Part shown: in pieces, positions 24,428-33,314 of the stretch
Position numbering within the stretch: the first letter of the stretch is position 1
How the letters are laid out: every line of letters starts with the position of its first letter
NCBI RefSeq assembly: GCF_900107155.1
Contig: NZ_FNOX01000004.1
Span: 62,001-126,000 of the forward strand
DNA: 64,000 nt
DNA from: Pseudomonas salomonii
GTDB lineage: Bacteria > Pseudomonadota > Gammaproteobacteria > Pseudomonadales > Pseudomonadaceae
Reading direction: 5' to 3'
Program-made: the position numbers and the translations under genes
Notes under the pieces: generated by a model
The model's database searches: none
What the model saw: only the letters and a program-made list of their open reading frames with translations
What the model was told of the DNA's origin: nothing

Positions 24428-24630
24428 GCACGAATCAGGCGGCCCAGGACACCGCCATTGCACTGGCGAAAGCGTCACCTGCGATCGGTGTAGCCGCCAC
24501 TGGAGCGACAGGGGCCATCGACTGGTCGGCTGTCGCCTACATGCTGACTGCCGTTTACATGGTGCTGCAGATCCTGCTGTTGGTTCCCAAGTATCGCCAG
24601 ATGCTGCGCGACTGGAAGGTTAAGCCATGA
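24424..24630 (+). CDS. Phage holin
   Basis: This 68-residue protein has one clear membrane segment (SAVAYMLTAVYMVLQILLLV, about residues 35-54), a small-residue-rich possible second segment before it (ASPAIGVAATGATG) and a short charged tail (KYRQMLRDWKVKP). Its place directly before the endolysin gene marks it as the holin that times lysis. It overlaps both neighbours by four bases. Confidence 0.8.
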   Translation: MSTNQAAQDTAIALAKASPAIGVAATGATGAIDWSAVAYMLTAVYMVLQILLLVPKYRQMLRDWKVKP

Positions 24631-25160
24631 GCCTGCGCGGCAAGATCGCCGCCGGCGCCATCGCGCTCTGCAGCTCCACACTCGTTGTGTTCCTGGGCAC
24701 CTGGGAAGGCAACGGCCAGAACACGGTTTATGCCGACAAGCTGGCCCGTGGGCTGCCAACCGTGTGCAAGGGCATCACCGGCCATACCAGTCCGTACCCG
24801 GTGGTTGTTGGTGACTACTGGTCGGATGCGCGCTGCAACGAGGTGGAGCAGCTGGTGATCAGTAAAGGCCAACTGCAGCTGGCCGACTGCATCACCAATC
24901 AGGACGTGGGCCAGAACACGTTCGACGCCCTGAGCAGCCATGGCCACAACTTCGGCACTCCCAGCACATGCGCCAGTCGCGCCGTGGGCCTGATCAATGC
25001 CGGCCGCATTAAAGAGGGCTGCCAGGCGCTTGCCTGGGCGCCTGACGGCAAAACACCGGTCTGGGCCTTCATCAGCAAGCCCGATGGCAAGAAGGTATTT
25101 GTCCGGGGTTTGCATAGCCGCCGCTTGGCCGAGGCCGAGCTTTGTAAGGCGGGCCTGTGA
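24627..25160 (+). CDS. Endolysin, GH24 lysozyme with N-terminal signal anchor
   Basis: This 177-residue muramidase has an N-terminal hydrophobic segment (IAAGAIALCSSTLVVFLGTW) that could act as a signal-arrest-release anchor, the catalytic Glu in WEGNG (Glu27), and a downstream Thr in RGLPTVCKGITGHT. Other R21-type segments are NQDVGQNTFDALSSHGHNFG and RIKEGCQALAWAPDG. It degrades peptidoglycan. It is preceded by the holin and followed by spanins. Confidence 0.88.
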   Translation: MSLRGKIAAGAIALCSSTLVVFLGTWEGNGQNTVYADKLARGLPTVCKGITGHTSPYPVVVGDYWSDARCNEVEQLVISKGQLQLADCITNQDVGQNTFDALSSHGHNFGTPSTCASRAVGLINAGRIKEGCQALAWAPDGKTPVWAFISKPDGKKVFVRGLHSRRLAEAELCKAGL

Positions 25161-25612
25161 TGCGCGAAGGCACCTTCATCCTGGTGCTGTGCCTGTTGGC
25201 CTGGTTCGGCTTTGACCTGCTGCAGGGCCAGCGCGATACCGCACGCACCGAGCGTGACGCGGCGCTCTTCGAAGTGAACGGCCTGCGCGAGGCGGCGCGC
25301 ATCAGCGGCGAAATGCTGGCTGAGCGTGACGCTATCGACCTCAAACGTACCTTGGAACTGAACGATGAACGCGCCAAAAACGATGCCCTGCGCCGCGCTG
25401 TTGATGCTGGCTTTAACCGGCTGCGCCTCAACGCCACCTGCAGCGCCCCAGCCACCCCAGCGGCCGGCGCCGGCGGCGTGGCTCATGCAGCCGCCCCCGA
25501 ACTCACAGCAGACGCTCGACAAGATTATTTCACCCTCAGAGACCAGCTCGCCCTCAGTCGCCAAATGATCCTGGGCCTGCAGGACCACGTGCGCAGGGTA
25601 TGCCTGCGCTGA
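25160..25612 (+). CDS. Inner-membrane spanin (LysB/Rz-like)
   Basis: This is about 150 residues. One N-terminal membrane segment (GTFILVLCLLAWFGFDLL) is followed by a long charged coiled coil (RDTARTERDAALFEVNGLRE and on), the Rz layout. It works with the nested lipoprotein to fuse inner and outer membranes at lysis. The ATG at 25160 or the overlapping GTG at 25157 can serve as start; both overlap the endolysin stop. Confidence 0.85.
   Translation: MREGTFILVLCLLAWFGFDLLQGQRDTARTERDAALFEVNGLREAARISGEMLAERDAIDLKRTLELNDERAKNDALRRAVDAGFNRLRLNATCSAPATPAAGAGGVAHAAAPELTADARQDYFTLRDQLALSRQMILGLQDHVRRVCLR
25365..25568 (+). CDS. Outer-membrane spanin lipoprotein (LysC/Rz1-like), nested in the Rz gene
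   Basis: This 67-residue protein lies wholly inside the inner spanin gene in another frame. A short hydrophobic signal ends in a lipobox, LMLALTGCASTPPAAP, with the acylated Cys after LTG. The mature peptide is Pro/Gln/Ser-rich, the hallmark of Rz1. The nested arrangement matches lambda Rz/Rz1. Confidence 0.85.
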   Translation: MNAPKTMPCAALLMLALTGCASTPPAAPQPPQRPAPAAWLMQPPPNSQQTLDKIISPSETSSPSVAK

Positions 25613-25647
25613 TTCACCCACTTTCTAACCCTGAACGGAGCAACACC

Positions 25648-25935
25648 ATGACCGATACACGCGATATCACCCTGGAAGTAGGCGACAAAGAATTCACCTT
25701 CGCACTGACCCCGCAGGACGTGACGAAGTACTTCAACGCTGTTACCCAGACCAACAAGGTTTCGCCAGCCAACAACTTGCTGGTGACCACCGTTAAGCAG
25801 GAAGAACGCGCCACCCTCAAGGCCCAGTTGGGCAACCCGGTGTTGGTCATGCAACTGGCCGGCGCGCTCCTGGAAGAGTACGGCCCGGACGTTGAAATCA
25901 CCGTAAAAAAGCCCTCGACCACGCCGAACGACTGA
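25648..25935 (+). CDS. Tail assembly chaperone (gpE-like), zero-frame product
   Basis: This is 95 residues from the ATG in MTDTRDITLEVGDKEFTF, which has GGAG upstream. TPQDVTKYFNAVTQTNKVSP and the MQLAGALLEEYGPDVEI segment fit the putative phage tail assembly chaperone family found before the tape-measure gene. It binds the tape measure during tail assembly. A slippery heptamer near its end gives a longer form (next entry). Confidence 0.85.
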   Translation: MTDTRDITLEVGDKEFTFALTPQDVTKYFNAVTQTNKVSPANNLLVTTVKQEERATLKAQLGNPVLVMQLAGALLEEYGPDVEITVKKPSTTPND

Positions 25936-26099
25936 CCGAAAACGGCCTTGGCCAACTCGTGGCCCTGGCCGGCCGCTGGTTACCTGGTGCCGAACCCACC
26001 GCCGAGGTGATGGGGACGGCCAAGTGGCTGGAGGACGAGCACTGGCGCCGCATGGAAATCGCCATTGCCAACGGCATCGCCTACGCACTCAACGGATAA
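25648..26099 (+). CDS. Frameshifted tail chaperone fusion (E+E'-like)
   Basis: A -1 slip at A AAA AAG (25905-25911; the zero frame reads GTA AAA AAG) moves ribosomes into an open frame that runs to the TAA at 26097-26099. It adds about 62 residues: KALDHAERLTENGLGQLVAL and on to AIANGIAYALNG. This second frame has no own start with a ribosome site and fills the gap to the tape-measure ATG at 26106. This is the standard E/E' (lambda G/GT) arrangement. Confidence 0.82.
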
Positions 26100-26105
26100 A
26101 GACTG

Positions 26106-28457
26106 ATGGCTGACAAAAGCGCCCGCCTGGCCTTCATTTTGAGCCTGACCGACAAGGTCACCGCCCCGCTGGGCAAGGTCAAAATGGGCTTTTCTGACCT
26201 GGCCGAACAGGGCCAGAAGAACATCACCCAGATGGGCCTTGGCCTGGCCGGGATGGTGGGCGCCGGCGTGGCTATCACCCAGTCACTGGAACCGGCCCTG
26301 GATATGAACCGCGCCCTGGGCGAAGTCCGATCGCTGAACGTGGCCGAAGACGCGCTGAACTCGCTTAATCGCAAATCCCTGGAGTTTTCCGTGGCCTACG
26401 GCGAGAACGCCCGGGATTTTGTGGCCTCGGCGTATCAGGTCGAGGGCGCCATTAAAGGAATGGTCGGCAGCCAGTTGGCGACCTTCACCAATGCCAGCAA
26501 CGTGTTGGCCAAGGCCACAAAGTCCGATGCGGCCACCATGGGCACCTACGTCGGCACGATGTACAACCTGTTCAAAGGCCAGGCCGACGCCATGGGGAAG
26601 GGCCAGTGGGTCGAGACCTTGGCGGGCCAGACGGCCACGGCCGTGCAGTTGTTCCGCACCAGTGGCGAGCAGATCGGCGAGGCGTTCAAGGCTGCCGGTG
26701 GCTTGGCCAGCACCGCCGGCGTGAGCCTGGCCGAGCAAATGGCCGTGCTGGGTACGCTGGGCAGCACCATGGATGGCGGGGAGGCTGGCGGCCTCTACAA
26801 GTCGTTCTTTGAGAACGTCAGCGGGGCTTCTGAAAAGCTCGGCATGAAGTTCGTGGACCAGCAGGGCAAGTTGCTGCCGATGCTGGACATCCTGGACAAG
26901 CTCAAGGGCAAGTTCGGGGATCTGTCGATCGAGGCGAACGGTAAGAAGCTGCGTGATGCTTTCGGCGGCGAGGCGGCGCGCCTGATCACCACATTGATGG
27001 GCGACACCGGCCGCTTGAAAAACGGCATGGAACAACTGGGAAATGTGCGCGGCCTGGAAAACGCCGAGCGCATGGCTAAGGCCATGGTGGACCCGTGGCA
27101 ACAGTTCGGCGCCGCCGTGCAGGCGTTGCGTATTGCCTTTGGCCAGTCATTGATCCCGATCCTGGCGCCGTTGATGGACCGCCTGGTGGCGATCGCCGGC
27201 ACGCTAACCCGCTGGACGCAGTTGTTCCCAAACATCACCCGCATGGTCGGCATCGCTACGTTGGCAGTGTTCGGGATCATCGCCGTCATGTCGCTGCTGA
27301 CGCTGACTGTGGGCATGTCGAAAATGGTCTGGCTCGGGGCTGTCGTGGTGTGGAACGCCTTGACCTGGTCCGGCTATCGCAGTATCGCCATGTTCCTCTA
27401 CCACACCGTCATGGTGACCGGATTCGTGGCCGGCCTGGTGCTGATGGTCGCCTGGATGGGCTTGGTCAAGGGCGCGATGCTGTTGTGGCAGGGCGCGATC
27501 TGGCTGGTCAACACCGCGTTACTGGCCAACCCGGTGATCTGGATTGTGGTCGGCATCGTTGCCCTGGTCGCGGCCGTGGCGGCGGTGATCGTCTATTGGG
27601 ACCAGTGGACAAGCGCTCTACTCAACAGTGAGGCGTTCAAGTGGGTCAGTGCTCAACTGACCGCACTGTCGGACTGGTTCGATTCGATGGGCGGCTGGTC
27701 GGGGATGGCCAGCGCCGCCTGGGACGGCATCGTCAACATCTTCAAGAGCGCTATCAACGGCCTGATCGCGATGTTGAACAAGATCCCGGGCGTACAGATC
27801 GATGCGGCCTTTGGTGACATGCCGGCAGCGCCGGAGCTGCCCACCATCAGCGCGCCGCAAGTCGAAGCGCCATTGCTGCCTCAACTGGTGAGCGCCCCCC
27901 AGCAGCCGATCCAGGCACCGCCCCTGGTGCTGGCTCCCACGCCGAAAGCACCGGCGCCGGTGATGCCAACGCTCGAAGCACTGCAACCCCCAGCACAGGC
28001 GCCGGCATTGGTTTTGGCGACCGCGCCCAAAGCACCTGCCTTGCCGATGGCCACGCCTGCAGCCTTGCAGCCGCCGGCACCGGCGGCACAAGCCCAGATG
28101 CCCCGGGAAGTGCCTCGCGCCTTGCCGACTTTGGTGGCGGCACCGCCCGTTAAATCGCCGGCGCCGATCGGCCCGCAGTTGACCGTCCCGCAGCCGCTGC
28201 AGGCGCCACCCCTGGTCACCGCTCCTGCACCAACCGAGAAGGCCGAACAGAGCCAGCAGCGCATCAATGGATCGGTATCAAGTCTATCGCCCAAACGGCC
28301 TGACGCCGTGCCCCGTGGCGGCTTCCTGGCCAGCATCCAGAACAACAATCAAACCCAGAACAAGGGCACGCATGTGGAGAACGTCAACATTCACACCGCC
28401 AAGCAAATGAACCCGCTGGAGCTGGAAGGCATGTTGGCCATGGCGGTGGGCGGATGA
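26106..28457 (+). CDS. Tail tape measure protein (gpT)
   Basis: This 783-residue protein sets tail length. The N-terminal part (SLTDKVTAPLGKVKMGFSDL, then ASAYQVEGAIKGMV and TFTNASNVLAKATKSDAATM) matches the phage tail tape measure TP901-type core. A strongly hydrophobic stretch follows (about residues 375-500, several membrane-like segments). The C-terminal 200 residues are Pro/Ala-rich with repeated units of the form APALVLATAPKAPA. It is preceded by the frameshifted chaperone, as usual. Confidence 0.9.
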   Translation: MADKSARLAFILSLTDKVTAPLGKVKMGFSDLAEQGQKNITQMGLGLAGMVGAGVAITQSLEPALDMNRALGEVRSLNVAEDALNSLNRKSLEFSVAYGENARDFVASAYQVEGAIKGMVGSQLATFTNASNVLAKATKSDAATMGTYVGTMYNLFKGQADAMGKGQWVETLAGQTATAVQLFRTSGEQIGEAFKAAGGLASTAGVSLAEQMAVLGTLGSTMDGGEAGGLYKSFFENVSGASEKLGMKFVDQQGKLLPMLDILDKLKGKFGDLSIEANGKKLRDAFGGEAARLITTLMGDTGRLKNGMEQLGNVRGLENAERMAKAMVDPWQQFGAAVQALRIAFGQSLIPILAPLMDRLVAIAGTLTRWTQLFPNITRMVGIATLAVFGIIAVMSLLTLTVGMSKMVWLGAVVVWNALTWSGYRSIAMFLYHTVMVTGFVAGLVLMVAWMGLVKGAMLLWQGAIWLVNTALLANPVIWIVVGIVALVAAVAAVIVYWDQWTSALLNSEAFKWVSAQLTALSDWFDSMGGWSGMASAAWDGIVNIFKSAINGLIAMLNKIPGVQIDAAFGDMPAAPELPTISAPQVEAPLLPQLVSAPQQPIQAPPLVLAPTPKAPAPVMPTLEALQPPAQAPALVLATAPKAPALPMATPAALQPPAPAAQAQMPREVPRALPTLVAAPPVKSPAPIGPQLTVPQPLQAPPLVTAPAPTEKAEQSQQRINGSVSSLSPKRPDAVPRGGFLASIQNNNQTQNKGTHVENVNIHTAKQMNPLELEGMLAMAVGG

Positions 28458-28771
28458 GCGAATACATCGACCTGTTGATCATGGACAACGACCTGGTCCT
28501 GGACCCCTCGCGTCAGCCTGTGCTGATTGAGGACCGGGCCAGCATCGCCCAGGACATCGCGCACATGATCCGTGAGAGCGGCTTGCTGGTCACGTTGGTG
28601 GCCGAGCGTAGCCGTCTGCGTCAGCGCGACTGCATCCAACAAATGGAGCTGCTGGTAGAGGCCGATGCGCGCCTGGTACCGGGTACGGCGCTGATTAAAC
28701 AAGTGGAGTCTGGCCATTACCTGGTCACGGCGAAAACGCTGAAATTTGGCGACATCGAGGTGACGTTGTGA
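28454..28771 (+). CDS. DUF2590 phage protein, baseplate region
   Basis: This 105-residue protein matches DUF2590 (LLIMDNDLVLDPSRQPVLIE, then DRASIAQDIAHMIRESGLLV). It occupies the place of P2 gpW, and the fold of such proteins is gp25-like, so it is probably the baseplate wedge subunit. It overlaps both neighbours by four bases. Confidence 0.8.
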   Translation: MSEYIDLLIMDNDLVLDPSRQPVLIEDRASIAQDIAHMIRESGLLVTLVAERSRLRQRDCIQQMELLVEADARLVPGTALIKQVESGHYLVTAKTLKFGDIEVTL

Positions 28772-29940
28772 GCGACGTAGATTTTAAACAGGCACTGGCA
28801 GACAGCGGCATTCCGGTAACAGAGGACGGCTTGCGCAAGGCCTGGGAAAAGGAAGTCGCCGAGCAAGGTAGCAAGCTGAGCAACACCAGCGCCTACTCGC
28901 CGTTCTGGCGCCTGATCACCGCGCTGGTCACCAAGCCAGTGATGTGGCTGATCAACTTTGTCAGCGGCACCGTGCTGCCCAACTTCTTTGTGAAAACAGC
29001 CGTGGGCAAGTGGCTGGACATGCTGGCCTGGGCGGTCAACGTCGAGCGCAAAGGGGCGACCAAGGCCAAAGGCGTGCTGCTGTTTACCCGCGATGTCGCC
29101 GGCGGCGCGCTGGAGCTGCCCGCCGGCGTCCTGGTGCAATCGGCCGCGATCAACGGCCATATTTACCAGTTGATCACCACCCAGGCCGTGACTTTTGCGG
29201 ATGGCGTGCTGCAGTTGGAAGTCCCGGTAGAAGCCCAGGAGGTGGGCAGCGGTTACAACCTGGCGCCGGGTTACTACGCCATTTTGCCCGTGCCCATTGC
29301 CGGCATTGCCCAGGTGGTGAACGCGGACGGCTGGCTGATTGCACCAGGTGCAGATCCTGAGCCGGACGACCAGCTGCGTTTGCGCACGCGCAACCAGTTC
29401 TCGGCGGTCAACCAGTGGCACACAGACTCCGTGTACCGCGCCATGATCTCTGCGTTCCCAGGCGTACGGCCGGACGGCGTGTATTTCCTGCACGGCGCGC
29501 CACGTGGCCCGGGTAGCGCCAATGCCTATGTGCTGTTTGATGCGGACGTGCCGGCGGCGACTTACCTGGAGCAAATCAACGGGCATATCCGCGACCAGGG
29601 CAACCATGGCCACGGTGATGACCTGTTGGTGATGGTCATGCCGGAGACCCAGCACGCGCTGAGCCTCACCTGGTGGCCACGACCATTGCTGACCGTCGAG
29701 CAGCGCGACAAGCTGCAGGCGGAAGTGGAACAGTTCATCCGTGCGGCCTTTCGAGAGAGCGGTACTGGTGACTATCAGCCGACGCTGACCTATCCCCAGT
29801 CGCGGTTTTCGTTCAGCCGCTTGGGCGAAGAACTTCACCAGCAGTTCGCTGGCATCGAGTCGTTGCATTTTGACAATGCCGACATCGTGTCAGAGCTGAC
29901 CATCCCCAGGATCAAAAACCTGCAGGTGGTGGCGGCATGA
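28768..29940 (+). CDS. Baseplate assembly protein J (gpJ)
   Basis: This 390-residue baseplate wedge protein has GALELPAGVLVQSAAINGHI, EVGSGYNLAPGYYAIL and GADPEPDDQLRLRTRNQFSA, all typical of the baseplate J family. It follows the gp25-like protein and precedes gpI with an ATGA overlap, the conserved W-J-I order of P2-type phages. Confidence 0.9.
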   Translation: MSDVDFKQALADSGIPVTEDGLRKAWEKEVAEQGSKLSNTSAYSPFWRLITALVTKPVMWLINFVSGTVLPNFFVKTAVGKWLDMLAWAVNVERKGATKAKGVLLFTRDVAGGALELPAGVLVQSAAINGHIYQLITTQAVTFADGVLQLEVPVEAQEVGSGYNLAPGYYAILPVPIAGIAQVVNADGWLIAPGADPEPDDQLRLRTRNQFSAVNQWHTDSVYRAMISAFPGVRPDGVYFLHGAPRGPGSANAYVLFDADVPAATYLEQINGHIRDQGNHGHGDDLLVMVMPETQHALSLTWWPRPLLTVEQRDKLQAEVEQFIRAAFRESGTGDYQPTLTYPQSRFSFSRLGEELHQQFAGIESLHFDNADIVSELTIPRIKNLQVVAA

Positions 29941-30461
29941 TCAAGCTCAATTTGCCTTTCTGGCTGGACGGCCCGCAGTTGGCCAAGTTGAAAGCCGCCG
30001 CCCAGTCCTGGTGGGAAAAGGTCGAAGGTTGGCTGCAGTGGCCGCTCCTGCAGATGGACGCCGACACCTGCCACCTGACCGTCCTCGATTTGCTGGCCTG
30101 GCAGCGCGACATCAGCCGTTTCAAAGACGAACCCGAAAGCCTTTACCGCTTACGGGTGAAGTTCGCCTTCATCAACGCAGTCGACGCCGGCAGCACGGCC
30201 GGACTCAAACGCATCCTGCAGCGCCTGGGCGTGGGGTATGTGGAGATCAACGAGCGGTTACCCGATCGGGACTGGGACGTGGTGCTGCTGCGCCTCTCCG
30301 ACTCCCAGCTGTCGCAAAACCCTGAGCTGATGCGCGTGCTGATTCAGCAGTATGGCCGCACCTGCCGGCGGTATGACTTCGTGACCATCACCCCCGTATC
30401 ACTGCGCATCGTCGCGGTGGACTTCAACGACGACCAGCAAACGCTGGTCGCCAGCCTGTAG
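29937..30461 (+). CDS. Tail protein I (gpI)
   Basis: This 174-residue protein contains LDLLAWQRDISRFKDEPESL and YRLRVKFAFINAVDAGSTAG, the conserved core of P2-type tail protein I, which is part of the baseplate and connects to the fibres. The next gene is the tail fibre. Confidence 0.88.
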   Translation: MIKLNLPFWLDGPQLAKLKAAAQSWWEKVEGWLQWPLLQMDADTCHLTVLDLLAWQRDISRFKDEPESLYRLRVKFAFINAVDAGSTAGLKRILQRLGVGYVEINERLPDRDWDVVLLRLSDSQLSQNPELMRVLIQQYGRTCRRYDFVTITPVSLRIVAVDFNDDQQTLVASL

Positions 30462-30471
30462 GAGCCCCCCA

Positions 30472-32814
30472 ATGGGAGCCAGCATTACCCTTGCAGGTGA
30501 AAGCCTGATCGCGCAGAAACTTGGCGCACAACAAACACTGAGCGTTGCCCGATTTATTCTGGCCAATGTGCCCGGGCTTGATCCCAACGCCGCCGTGGAT
30601 CGCAAAGCGGGCAAGCCGTTGCCGGCGCATATCGTTGGCACGTATGAAGTTACCCAGTCCGGCTTCGTCAACCCGAACCAGGTGGTCTACAGCCTGATGC
30701 TCGGTAGCGATGTTGGGGACTTTGACTTCAACTGGATCGGCCTTGAAACGAGCGAGAACGCTTTGCTGGCCGTGGCGTATTTGCCGGTACAGCAAAAGCG
30801 CCGGAACATTCCGCCGCTCCAACTGGGCAACAACGTAACGCGTAACTTCCTGGTGGTGTTCGACGGCGCCCAGGCGCTGACCGGGATCAAGATCGATGCC
30901 AGCACCTGGCAGCATGACTTCACTGTGCGCCTGATCGGCATGGATGAGCGTGAGCGTCTGAGCAATCGCGATGTTTACGGGCGTGCATGCTTTCAGAGCG
31001 GCGCTTTCGAGCTGGAAAAGGTCGGTGATGATTATCGCCTCAAACCCGGCATAGCCTATGTGGAAGGCATCCGACTGGAACGCAAAAGCGTGCAGGGCGT
31101 TGTTGTTCCTTCGATTCCCAACACCGCCTGGCTCGATGTCAGCCTGCAGCGCGAACTGAGCGATGTAGTCGGCACGTACCAGGTTGTTTTCGGTGCGGGT
31201 AAGCAGGACTACGCCGACAGCGCCGGCGTGCGGCACTACGTTGTGCCGCTGGCTGACTTGCCCACCACCAGCGTGGTCAATGACCTGCGAGCCGTGGAGC
31301 CGATCGCCGGCGAGCTGATCAAGCACCTGGCCGCCCGGACAGGCGATTATCCTGGCTTGCGTGCACGATCCACGACCAAGGATGACGTGGGCTTGGATCA
31401 GATCCCCAACGCCATCAGCAATGATCCAGCTGCGGATGACCCTTGGGTTCTCGCCACCACCCGGATGGTGCAGGCCGTCCGAGCCAACCTGTATGCCGGT
31501 ATCAAAGCGTTGATAGACGGCACTACCGCAGCGGGTAAAGCCGTAAAGCTGGCCACGGCGCGCACGTTCAAGTTCAGCGGCGCGGCCACCGGTAGCGCGA
31601 CGTTTGACGGTTCTGCAGACGCGGAGATCGCGCTGACGTTGGCCGACACCGGTGTGACGCCTGGCCCGTATACAAAGGTGGCGGTCAACGCCAAGGGACT
31701 TGTGTTCGCGGGTTCTAATCCGACGACTTTGGGCGGTTACGGCATTACGGACAGCTATACCAAAACCGAAGTAATGAACGGATTCGTCAAGCAGGGCGGG
31801 GGTATTGGCCAGACCTTTAACAGGGTCTGGATCGGCTGGTCAGCCATTGGACTGAAGGCAACGGTTGATGAACTGGATTTGGGACGAATTTGGACCGAGT
31901 ACAGTTTCAATCCCAACACCAAAGCCGATAAAGCGAATTCGCTTGCAGGCTATGGCATTAAGGATGCCTACACAATTGATCAAGCAAACCAGCAGATCAA
32001 TTACAGAGTAATTCGTGACTCGATCACCTACGCCGGATTCGCAGGCAATGATGCGAACTTGCCTTATTTTCGACGAGAGTCAGATAATCAAGTTTACTAT
32101 CTCCAACCAAGATTGGGCTTCACACCCATACAACAAGGCACCGGGGTTGGCCAATCAACCAATACGGTGAAAATCGGTTGGGCGCCCAATGTCGGACTCA
32201 AGTTGACTGTGGATACATCCGATCAGGGGACGTTTTGGTACTCAGGTAACTTTAACCCCGACGAAAAAGCCAATAAGGGTACGTCGCTGGCGGCTTACGG
32301 CATTACAAATGCCTACACCATAGAGCAAACCAATCAGCAACTTTTGCTACGAACGGTGGGCGACTCAGTCTCGACGGTAGGGTTTGCCAGTGGGAATCCG
32401 ATTTACCCGTACTTTCGCCATAAAGAAAATGGGCAGGTTTACTACCTACAAACACAGATTGGTTTTACGCCTGTGGAGCAGGGTGGCGGCGCGGGCCAAG
32501 CGCCTAACAAAATTAAATATGGCTGGGATAATCAGGGCCGTGGCATGCGTACCCAAGTTGATAGCTCAGACATGGGGCTTCAATGGGGGGAGATGAACTT
32601 CTATCGCCCCGATGGCAACAATTTCATGCCTGTCGGAGTGACCGGTACATCAGTGCAACTTCCAGCTGGCGGATCGTGGTGCTATTCGCTCATGCATTAC
32701 TACGTGGGTGGTCAGGGTGTAGTGGGCAAAAGTGGCCACGCACCTGGTGGCACTGTAATTTCTTTTAGTGGCGGAGCGACTATTTACGGCTTCGCTTGGA
32801 GGTACGCACCGTGA
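30472..32814 (+). CDS. Tail fibre protein with three repeat modules
   Basis: This 780-residue receptor-binding protein has an N-terminal baseplate-attachment domain with the DUF3751-like pattern (AQQTLSVARFILANVPGLDP and GSDVGDFDFNWIGLE). A collagen-free shaft follows. From about residue 410 a module of roughly 110 residues recurs: GYGITDSYTKTEVM / GYGIKDAYTIDQAN / AYGITNAYTIEQTN and GQTFNRVWIGW / GQSTNTVKIGW / GQAPNKIKYGW. The end (GGSWCYSLMHYYVGG) may be the receptor tip. It is followed by a fibre-assembly gene whose start overlaps its stop. The repeats could exchange by recombination. Confidence 0.9.
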   Translation: MGASITLAGESLIAQKLGAQQTLSVARFILANVPGLDPNAAVDRKAGKPLPAHIVGTYEVTQSGFVNPNQVVYSLMLGSDVGDFDFNWIGLETSENALLAVAYLPVQQKRRNIPPLQLGNNVTRNFLVVFDGAQALTGIKIDASTWQHDFTVRLIGMDERERLSNRDVYGRACFQSGAFELEKVGDDYRLKPGIAYVEGIRLERKSVQGVVVPSIPNTAWLDVSLQRELSDVVGTYQVVFGAGKQDYADSAGVRHYVVPLADLPTTSVVNDLRAVEPIAGELIKHLAARTGDYPGLRARSTTKDDVGLDQIPNAISNDPAADDPWVLATTRMVQAVRANLYAGIKALIDGTTAAGKAVKLATARTFKFSGAATGSATFDGSADAEIALTLADTGVTPGPYTKVAVNAKGLVFAGSNPTTLGGYGITDSYTKTEVMNGFVKQGGGIGQTFNRVWIGWSAIGLKATVDELDLGRIWTEYSFNPNTKADKANSLAGYGIKDAYTIDQANQQINYRVIRDSITYAGFAGNDANLPYFRRESDNQVYYLQPRLGFTPIQQGTGVGQSTNTVKIGWAPNVGLKLTVDTSDQGTFWYSGNFNPDEKANKGTSLAAYGITNAYTIEQTNQQLLLRTVGDSVSTVGFASGNPIYPYFRHKENGQVYYLQTQIGFTPVEQGGGAGQAPNKIKYGWDNQGRGMRTQVDSSDMGLQWGEMNFYRPDGNNFMPVGVTGTSVQLPAGGSWCYSLMHYYVGGQGVVGKSGHAPGGTVISFSGGATIYGFAWRYAP

Positions 32815-33314
32815 TTCTTGAAAAAGCGTTGGAAGTTGAAACGGTAATTGCGCCCGTCGATGAAAGTCCAAAGGGTGAACCAGGTGAAGTCCTGGTGGCA
32901 TTTAGCGATGTGTCGGTGAAGACAGATAAAACCTTTGTGGTGACTGTAGCGGGCAACCGTTGCCATGTTACTCAGGACTACAACAAGCCTTTGTATCAGG
33001 CTGTTCGTGCCTACCTGGATAAGGGCGGAAAATTTACAAAATACGCAGAAGACGTTTTTGTCGAATCAGATCCGCTTGTACTTGCACGGCTTTGGGCTGA
33101 GTCGAGTTTGCAAACATCGGAAACGCTCGTTGCTCAATACCGAGACGCCCGCGACCTGGGCGAGACCCCTTCGATTACTTCGGAGCAGTTTGCAGCTCTG
33201 CTGACGTGGCGCCAGGCCGTGAGGGAATGGCCGAAAGCCGCGCAGTACCCGGCGGAATCGAGCCGTCCCGATAAGCCCGAATGGCTGGACGCGGTGCTAC
33301 AAAATGACGAGTGA
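32811..33314 (+). CDS. Tail fibre assembly protein
   Basis: This is 167 residues starting at the GTG that overlaps the fibre stop, with a strong TGGAGGT site seven bases upstream. The C-terminal half (YRDARDLGETPSITSEQFAA, then LLTWRQAVREWP) resembles fibre-assembly/DUF4376-like chaperones that help fibre trimerisation. Its end overlaps the next gene. Confidence 0.75.
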   Translation: MILEKALEVETVIAPVDESPKGEPGEVLVAFSDVSVKTDKTFVVTVAGNRCHVTQDYNKPLYQAVRAYLDKGGKFTKYAEDVFVESDPLVLARLWAESSLQTSETLVAQYRDARDLGETPSITSEQFAALLTWRQAVREWPKAAQYPAESSRPDKPEWLDAVLQNDE

